Shown: piece after piece, positions 31,874 through 37,074 of the stretch
Position numbering within the stretch: position 1 is the first letter of the stretch
Layout of the letters: each line of letters opens with the position of its first letter
Origin: Gammaproteobacteria bacterium
Lineage (GTDB): Bacteria > Pseudomonadota > Gammaproteobacteria > Steroidobacterales > Steroidobacteraceae
Assembly (NCBI GenBank): GCA_028293725.1
Contig: JAQGOE010000079.1
Span: 1 to 37,074, forward strand
DNA: 37,074 nt
Reading direction: 5' to 3'
Translations under genes and position numbers: made by a program
Notes under the pieces: model-generated
What the model saw: only the letters and a program-made list of their open reading frames with translations
Told to the model about the DNA's origin: nothing
Database searches by the model: none

Positions 31874-34800
31874 ATGATGGGATTGGGTTGTCGCGCGGCC
31901 GCCTGGTGCTGCGTGTTGAGTCTCGTTTCCTTGGCTGGATGTGGCTCGGAGCACGGTGGGACCGACAATTCGGCAACTGCGACGCCGTCGATGGCAAGCG
32001 CTTTAGCGGTCGTCAGCGGCGGCAGCCAGACCGTCAGCATCACCTTCAACGCCAGTGACAAGCACGCGCTCTCCGACCTGGTCGTAACGACCGATCTCAC
32101 GACCCTGCCGCAGGGGTGGAGCGGTCCCACTTCATTCGGCTGCGCCTCCGTGAGCACGGGCAGCGGCTGCATCCTGAATCTGACCTACGCCCCGACGGGC
32201 GCGAGCAGCGGCACGCTCGCCATTGACTACACCTATAAGAACAATAGTGGCACGGCCGAGACCGGCTCACAGTCCGTTACTTACTCGTCAACCACCAGCG
32301 ATAACGTGGTTGCCACGGCGACCCCGACCGGCCAAATCACTGCAGTCGTCGGCGCCAACGGCCAGTCTGTCGGCGTCAATTTCACGACAGACGACGGCAA
32401 TCCCGCCACCTCACTTGCGCTGACGACTGATTTGACTTCGTTGCCTGCGGGATGGAGCAGCACTGCGACGACATTTACGTGTGCGAGTGTCAGCACCGGT
32501 AATGGCTGCCAGCTGCCACTCACCTACGCGCCGACCGCGGCGGCCAGTGGGACCCTCACAATCGCCTATAGCTACGAGGACGATTCCGGGACGGCTAAAA
32601 CCGGCTCTCTGAGCGTGCCTTATGCAGCTACCACGCAAGATGATGTCGTGGCGATCGAGTCTCCTTCGGGTCAAGTCAATGCGGTCGTCGGAGCGAGCGG
32701 CCAGTCCGTCGAAATCAACTTCACCTCGAACGATGGCAACCCGGCCACGGGTTTCCTATTGACAACCGATCTGACTTCCTTGCCTGTTGGTTGGAGCAGT
32801 ACGGCGACGACGCTCTCCTGCGCGAGCGTGAGCACCGGTAACGGCTGCCACCTACCGCTTACATACGCACCTGGCGCTGCTGCCAGTGGAACTGTCGTGC
32901 TGGCGTACAGCTACAACGACAACTCCGGAAGCGCCAAAACAGGCACAGTCCTGGTCGACTACGCGGCCACGACTCAGAACAGCGTTGCGGCGACCGTAAC
33001 TCCCAGCGGCCAGGTCAACGCCGTCGTCGGCGCAAGCGGCCAGTCCGTCGGAATTAACTTCACCTCCAGTGATGGCAATCCGGCTACTGACTTCCTACTG
33101 ACCACCAATCTGGCTTCCTTGCCCGCGGGTTGGAGCAGTACGGTGACGACACTCTCCTGCGCGAGCGTCAGCACTGGTAACGGCTGCCATCTACCGCTTG
33201 CATACACGCCTGCGGCTGCTGGCAGCGGAACCGTCGTGCTCGCGTACAGCTATAACGACAATTCGGGGACGGCCAAGACAGGCACGGTCCGCGTCGATTA
33301 CGCGGCCACGACTCAGAACAGTGTTGCGGCGACCGTGACTCCCAGCGGCCAGGTCAACGCCGTCGTCGGTGCCGGCAGCCAGTTTGTGAGCGTGCACTTC
33401 ACGACGAACGACGGCAATCCCGCCACCGCACTTGCGCTGACGACTGATTTGACTTCGTTGCCCGCGGGATGGAGCAGCACGGATACGACATTCTCTTGCG
33501 CCAGCGTAGGCACTGGCAACGGCTGCCAGCTCCCGCTGACCTACGCTCCGAGCGCGGCAGCCGGCGCTTCACTGTCCTTGAACTACAGATACCTCAACAA
33601 CTCGGGTGTCTTGCAAACGGGCTCGGTGAGCATTCCGTACGTCGCCACCACACACGACAACGTGGTGGCAACGCCGGCGCCCTCCGGTCAGATCAATGCT
33701 GTCGTGGGTTCTGGCAGTCAGCAATTGAGCGTTACGTTCACGACTGACGACGGGAATAACGCGAGCGGTCTGCAGGTGACGGGGCTCGGCTCACTTCCCA
33801 CGGGCTGGAGCGGCCCGGTCAGCCTGACCTGTGGCAGCATCAGCGCCAGCAATAGCTGCAGACTGTCTTTGACATACGCCCCCAGCGCTACGGGCAGCGG
33901 TACGTTGACTCTGAACTACAGCTACTTGGATGACTCGGGAACGGCGAAGAACGGATCGCTGAGTATTCAGTACGCCGCGACTGCAGATGACAACGTGGTG
34001 GGCACGCCTGATCAGAGCTCCCTAAACGCTTACGTGGGTGGCAGCACAACGGACAACGTTACGTTCACCACGGATGACGGCAATATCGCCAGCGCAGTTG
34101 CCCTGACCTCTTCCTTGAGTGGGCTGCCCTCGGGTTGGAGCAGCACCGTCAGCAGCTTCAATTGCGCCAGTGTGAGTACTGGAACAGCATGTCAGTTACC
34201 ACTCACGTTCGCGCCCGGCAGCACGAGTGCCAGCGGAACGCTGACTCTCAATTACAGCTACACGAGCAACTCCGGAACGACGAAGACAGGCAGCGTCAAC
34301 ATTACCTATGCGGCGCTTCCCGCTCCAAACCTCTACGTCACCGATTACTTCGGCGGCGCGGTGTATGTCTGCCCGATCAGTGGCGCCACTGTCGGTGCCT
34401 GCACGTCCACTGGCTCGGGGTTCAACCGCCCAACCTCGATCACTTTCTATGGCAGCCGGGCCTACGTGACGAACGATACCGGCTACACGATATCGATGTG
34501 CACCGTGGCCAGCGGCGGCAGTTTGTCGAATTGCACCCTCGCCAACTCCGGCCTCAACGAGCCTCAGCACGTGACATTCAATGCCACGGGCACTTACGCC
34601 TATGTGTGGGACAATTTCGGCGTCAATCTGTGCACGGTCAACACGACCGACGGTACGTTGCCCACATGCACTCAGAATGGACTGGAAGCCAATCTCGGCA
34701 ACCTGCTCAGGTTTCCGGTGATCGCGGCGGATGGGATCCACGTCTATGGCGAGTGGGCGAATGGCGGTGGCTATGACCCCCCGAGTGGGAATTTCCTCAA

Positions 34801-35185
34801 TGCCATGAGCGTCTGCTCGATCGCGTCCGACGGGACGATCAACGGGTGCACCGGCACGGGTACCGGATCAGGTAACGCCAACCTGACATTCGCGCTTTAT
34901 AACGGGAATGTGTATGCCTCGAGCGAGGACCAGAACACCGGGGACGGCGGAGTGCTCGTCTGCCCCATCAGCAGCAGCGATGGATCTCTCGGTAGCTGTC
35001 AGGCGGCGAACACTGGCAACACGTCCCTTCCCCAAAGTATCGCCGTCGCGGGCGGTTACGCTTACCTCGTCTACTTCGACAACACCGTTGAAGTGTGCTC
35101 GGTGGCCGCGGATGGAGCGTTCGGAACCTGCTCGACCGTAACGATTCCCTCGGCCGCTACTCTCAACTCGGTGGCGGTCCACTGA
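31874..35185 (+). CDS. Repeat-rich lipoprotein: seven Ig-like repeats plus C-terminal beta-propeller
   Basis: Surface or periplasmic lipoprotein of about 1,103 residues. The signal peptide ends in lipobox LAGC (lipidated C23). Seven tandem repeats of 110-113 residues span about 32-817; each has NAVVGASGQSV, FTxxDGNPAT, TTDLTSLPAGWSS, CASVSTGNGCQLPLTYAP and YSYNDNSGTAKTG, with two cysteines about 8 residues apart. The last 285 residues form a propeller of CPISG / CTVASGGSLSNC type units with YVTD and YVTND strands, as in lactonase-like or YVTN propellers. Catalytic function is not evident. ATG 31874 is assumed; no good ribosome site is visible, and a TTG at 31829 or 31862 cannot be excluded. 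It parallels the kelch lipoprotein on the other side of the sugar locus. Confidence 0.87.
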   Translation: MMGLGCRAAAWCCVLSLVSLAGCGSEHGGTDNSATATPSMASALAVVSGGSQTVSITFNASDKHALSDLVVTTDLTTLPQGWSGPTSFGCASVSTGSGCILNLTYAPTGASSGTLAIDYTYKNNSGTAETGSQSVTYSSTTSDNVVATATPTGQITAVVGANGQSVGVNFTTDDGNPATSLALTTDLTSLPAGWSSTATTFTCASVSTGNGCQLPLTYAPTAAASGTLTIAYSYEDDSGTAKTGSLSVPYAATTQDDVVAIESPSGQVNAVVGASGQSVEINFTSNDGNPATGFLLTTDLTSLPVGWSSTATTLSCASVSTGNGCHLPLTYAPGAAASGTVVLAYSYNDNSGSAKTGTVLVDYAATTQNSVAATVTPSGQVNAVVGASGQSVGINFTSSDGNPATDFLLTTNLASLPAGWSSTVTTLSCASVSTGNGCHLPLAYTPAAAGSGTVVLAYSYNDNSGTAKTGTVRVDYAATTQNSVAATVTPSGQVNAVVGAGSQFVSVHFTTNDGNPATALALTTDLTSLPAGWSSTDTTFSCASVGTGNGCQLPLTYAPSAAAGASLSLNYRYLNNSGVLQTGSVSIPYVATTHDNVVATPAPSGQINAVVGSGSQQLSVTFTTDDGNNASGLQVTGLGSLPTGWSGPVSLTCGSISASNSCRLSLTYAPSATGSGTLTLNYSYLDDSGTAKNGSLSIQYAATADDNVVGTPDQSSLNAYVGGSTTDNVTFTTDDGNIASAVALTSSLSGLPSGWSSTVSSFNCASVSTGTACQLPLTFAPGSTSASGTLTLNYSYTSNSGTTKTGSVNITYAALPAPNLYVTDYFGGAVYVCPISGATVGACTSTGSGFNRPTSITFYGSRAYVTNDTGYTISMCTVASGGSLSNCTLANSGLNEPQHVTFNATGTYAYVWDNFGVNLCTVNTTDGTLPTCTQNGLEANLGNLLRFPVIAADGIHVYGEWANGGGYDPPSGNFLNAMSVCSIASDGTINGCTGTGTGSGNANLTFALYNGNVYASSEDQNTGDGGVLVCPISSSDGSLGSCQAANTGNTSLPQSIAVAGGYAYLVYFDNTVEVCSVAADGAFGTCSTVTIPSAATLNSVAVH
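31960..34325 (+). repeat. Seven tandem coding repeats of 330-339 bp
   Basis: In-frame units of the lipoprotein gene. The join between units 3/4 and 4/5 is nearly identical at DNA level (around 32940-33060 and 33280-33400, offset 339 bp), showing recent duplication or gene conversion, while the outer units are more diverged. Confidence 0.85.
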
Positions 35186-35214
35186 CGGCGGCGGCGCGGA
35201 CGGATACGGTCGAC

Positions 35215-35292
35215 GAGCCAGTTGAACTGTACACAGACTTGCCCGGGCAGTTCGCGCGACTCAGAATACCTCGCCAATTACGCCACTGGCTC
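35215..35292. repeat. Inverted repeat in the gap before the MFS gene
   Basis: GAGCCAGT (35215-35222) and ACTGGCTC (35285-35292) are exact complements 62 nt apart, and the second touches the GGGGA ribosome site of the MFS gene. A GCCCGGGC palindrome lies between them. Significance is doubtful. Confidence 0.25.
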
Positions 35293-35303
35293 GGGGAACG
35301 ACC

Positions 35304-36608
35304 TTGAAGGGAGACGAAATCGTCGCATCGGCACCGACTAAGGTCGTCCGCACGCCGCTGACGCAGGGACAGCGGCGCGGGTTCTGGGCCGCGTGGAGCG
35401 GGTGGACGTTGGACGGGATGGATGCATTCATCTATGCCCTGGTCCTGAGCCCTGCGCTGACCGAGCTGCTCCCGAAGTCCGGGCTGAGTGGTGCGCCGGC
35501 GAATGTGGCGTTCTGCGGATCGGTGCTGTTCGCATTGTTTCTGGTGGGATGGGGATTGGCGTTCCTGTGGGGTCCGGTCGCGGACCGCTTTGGGCGCACT
35601 CGAACGCTGGCGGCGTCTGTGTTGGTCTACTCCGTGTTTACGGGGGCCGCGGCGCTGGCGGAAAATGTCTGGCAGCTCGGGGCGTTTCGACTGCTGGCGG
35701 GAATTGGCATCGGTGGTGAATGGGCGCTGGCCGGCACCTATGTTGCGGAAGCGTGGCCCGAAGACCGCCGCAAAATGGGCGCCGGGTACCTGCAAACCGG
35801 CTACTACACCGGGTTCTTCCTGGCCGCCGCGCTGAATTTCACGGTCGGCGCTCACTTCGGTTGGCGCGCGATGTTTCTGTGCGGACTCGCACCGGTGATC
35901 CTGTCGCTCTACATCGTCTTCAAGGTCAAGGAGCCGGAGCGCTGGCAGCAGGCCGCTGCCGCGGTTGCGCGAATCAACCCGTTGCGTGCGATTTTCAGCG
36001 GCGCCAACCGGCGCCGCACGATCGTCAATGCGGCTCTTCTGACCGTTTCAATTGTTGGACTGTGGGCGGGGACGGTCTACGAGCCAACAGCCATCATCAC
36101 CCTGGCGAAGCAGGGTGGCATGGATCAGCTGCATGCGGCCCGCATGGCTTCGATGGGCACGGCGCTGCTGTCGGTTGGAACTATTCTGGGTTGCCTCGTG
36201 GCGCCCGTTCTATGTGAGGCGCTTGGTCGGCGAGGGAGTCTCGCAATTTTCTTCGTCGGCATGGCGGCCTGTATCTGGCTGAGTTTCGGTTGGGCGTTCT
36301 ATCTTCCCAATGGACTCACAACCTTCATTGCAGTGCTGTTCTTCTTAGGTTTCTTCGGCGGCAACTTTGCAATCTACAGCCTGTGGTTGCCCGAGCAGTA
36401 TGGGACCTCCGTGCGCGCGACCGCGTTCGCGTTCACGACGTCATTCGGTCGCCTCATCGGCGCGGGCGTGAACTTTCTGCTCGGCTGGGCTATTCAGCAG
36501 CATGGGTCGCTGGGTTTACCGGTGGCGTGTACGGCACTGGCTTTCCTCGTCGGGTTGGCGGTCGTGCCGTTTGCCGCTGAAACCAAGGGTGAGCGCCTGC
36601 CCGCCTGA
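35304..36608 (+). CDS. MFS transporter, AAHS/sialate symporter-like
   Basis: Twelve-helix major facilitator permease of 434 residues. The first helix carries SGWTLDGMDAFIYAL, like the aromatic-acid and NanT-type symporters (the usual form is LDGFD). The loop 2-3 signature GPVADRFGRTRTL is intact, as are LLAGIGIGGEWALAGTYVAE in helix 4-5 and the later GFFGGNFAIYSLWLPEQYGTSVRATAFAF. The substrate is probably an organic acid or sialic-acid-like anion; sequence alone does not decide. The first in-frame ATG is at codon 39, inside helix 1, so a TTG start at 35304 (GGGGA 7 nt upstream) is the best choice. No partner gene is adjacent. Confidence 0.87.
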   Translation: MKGDEIVASAPTKVVRTPLTQGQRRGFWAAWSGWTLDGMDAFIYALVLSPALTELLPKSGLSGAPANVAFCGSVLFALFLVGWGLAFLWGPVADRFGRTRTLAASVLVYSVFTGAAALAENVWQLGAFRLLAGIGIGGEWALAGTYVAEAWPEDRRKMGAGYLQTGYYTGFFLAAALNFTVGAHFGWRAMFLCGLAPVILSLYIVFKVKEPERWQQAAAAVARINPLRAIFSGANRRRTIVNAALLTVSIVGLWAGTVYEPTAIITLAKQGGMDQLHAARMASMGTALLSVGTILGCLVAPVLCEALGRRGSLAIFFVGMAACIWLSFGWAFYLPNGLTTFIAVLFFLGFFGGNFAIYSLWLPEQYGTSVRATAFAFTTSFGRLIGAGVNFLLGWAIQQHGSLGLPVACTALAFLVGLAVVPFAAETKGERLPA

Positions 36609-36650
36609 CCGCACTCAGGGGGCGCCGTCCAGACCGTCGATCGGGTTACA

Positions 36651-36674
36651 CGCGGCTACTTCCGCGGCTACTTC
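36651..36674. repeat. Perfect 12-bp tandem duplication at the 3' end of the small ORF
   Basis: CGCGGCTACTTC occurs twice back to back. On the minus strand each copy contains AAGTAG, so the stop codon of the small exported protein is duplicated. Confidence 0.7.
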
Positions 36675-36868
36675 TTCAGTTCTTCCAGTCCGTCGAGGAT
36701 CTGCGGTTGCTGCGCTTCCAGGTAGCGCACATTTTCCCGGAGTTGGTGCAACTCCGGCTCCTGGGGGGCGACGGGTTGCGCCGCCGCGGGGATACGCAGA
36801 CACCCATAAACCAACAGGGCTCCACAGACCACCGTACGCCCGAGTCGGCGGTTATCTTGCGCACTCAA
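36668..36868 (-). CDS. Small exported protein with predicted coiled coil
   Basis: About 66 residues. A signal peptide (basic RRLGR, then VVCGALLVYGC and a PAAAQ cleavage site) is followed by a charged heptad-like helix (ELHQLRENVRYLEAQQPQILDGLEELKK). I do not recognise the family; small periplasmic helical proteins of this kind can be chaperone-like or accessory subunits. The TTG at 36868 has GGGGG at 6 nt and gives a standard signal peptide; GTG 36880 is an alternative without a ribosome site. A 21-codon frame with an excellent ribosome site overlaps its start. Confidence 0.55.
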   Translation of the reverse strand: MSAQDNRRLGRTVVCGALLVYGCLRIPAAAQPVAPQEPELHQLRENVRYLEAQQPQILDGLEELKK

Positions 36869-36917
36869 TGGATCCCCCACTGCCGACGCTGCGTACTCGA
36901 GTTAGGTTTGTGAACAT
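36852..36917 (-). CDS. Possible 21-residue leader peptide ahead of the small exported protein
   Basis: ATG 36917 is preceded by GGAGGGAG with 7-nt spacing, the best ribosome site in the region. The frame runs 21 codons to a TAA at 36852-36854, overlapping the first codons of the downstream small gene in another frame. It could couple translation, be regulatory, or mark the true start of a frameshifted gene. The peptide has no recognised family. Confidence 0.35.
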   Translation of the reverse strand: MFTNLTRVRSVGSGGSIECAR

Positions 36918-37009
36918 TGCGATGCTCCCTCCATCCCGGTGCAAGCGAGAATCTCACAGCGCGCACGAATCTGACATGTGGGCGCGACCCGACAACATTG
37001 GGCTTTCGG

Positions 37010-37037
37010 CCTATACGGCGTCGTACTGGACAGACAA
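37010..37037 (-). promoter_or_regulatory. Candidate promoter for the small exported protein
   Basis: On the minus strand TTGTCT (37037-37032), 16-nt spacer, TATAGG (37015-37010). It would give a leader of about 85 nt to the ATG at 36917. The remainder of 36918-37074 shows no recognisable gene. Confidence 0.35.
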
Positions 37038-37074
37038 TCCGCTCCTGGCTGTAGCGTAAGCGCGACAGAGGCGT

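Noticed and set aside
31960..34325. Possible CRISPR or satellite array
   Set aside because: The period of 330-339 bp is in frame, units encode protein and have no spacer structure.
36502..37059. 185-codon plus-strand frame at the right end
   Set aside because: It begins inside the MFS gene in another frame and runs through the small minus-strand gene; no domain. A real gene cannot be wholly excluded because the window ends at once.

Overview
The window is GC-rich, densely coded bacterial chromosome with no transposase, phage gene, tRNA, rRNA or CRISPR array visible. Gene content points to an aerobic Gram-negative proteobacterium: lipoproteins with lipoboxes, Tat-exported proteins, a diheme cytochrome, molybdenum cofactor genes, a YkuD L,D-transpeptidase and a CDF metal exporter. 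A Xanthomonadales/Steroidobacter-like gammaproteobacterium is my best guess, from protein style only and not from any marker gene. GTG and TTG starts are common.

Layout. 1-2965: an M19 dipeptidase (cut by the left edge) diverges from an exported YtcJ-type amidohydrolase. 2973-6546, all minus strand: a His-rich CDF exporter, an L,D-transpeptidase, and an exported serine beta-lactamase-like hydrolase, with a PIN/VapC-like gene remnant wedged between the last two. 6714-9895: an MscS channel, a PRC-barrel protein, and a moeA-mobB pair. 9904-12853, minus: a likely operon of aldehyde dehydrogenase, Tat-exported VOC protein and CaCA cation antiporter. 12956-16190: a small exported conserved protein, an SRAP DNA-protein crosslink protein, and a TetR regulator diverging from a DUF2306 membrane protein. 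16093-20188: a diheme c-type cytochrome facing a minus-strand operon of branched-chain aminotransferase, surface-adhesin-E-like protein and seven-bladed YVTN propeller. 20325-21440: an orphan polyamine-type binding lipoprotein.

21506-35185 is the most interesting part. A sugar-utilization locus (24364-31722) is built around two divergent operons. The minus operon carries a DMT permease, a GatZ/KbaZ protein, an AgaS-type SIS isomerase/deaminase and a BadF-type amino-sugar kinase, all overlapping by 1-4 nt. The plus operon carries a Tat-exported GH36-like alpha-galactosidase and a DeoR/AgaR-type regulator. The simplest reading is release, uptake, phosphorylation, deamination and tagatose-phosphate processing of galactosamine or N-acetylgalactosamine. 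The divergent promoters overlap each other and are studded with TTTC-type repeats, presumably the operators. On each side of the locus lies a large lipoprotein made of tandem Ig-like repeats followed by a beta-propeller.

35304-37074: an MFS transporter, a small exported coiled-coil protein with a possible leader peptide, and the window's end. No gene-free stretch exceeds 300 bases; the longest are the aga intergenic region (28678-28855), 31723-31873, 13523-13674 and the right end beyond 36918.
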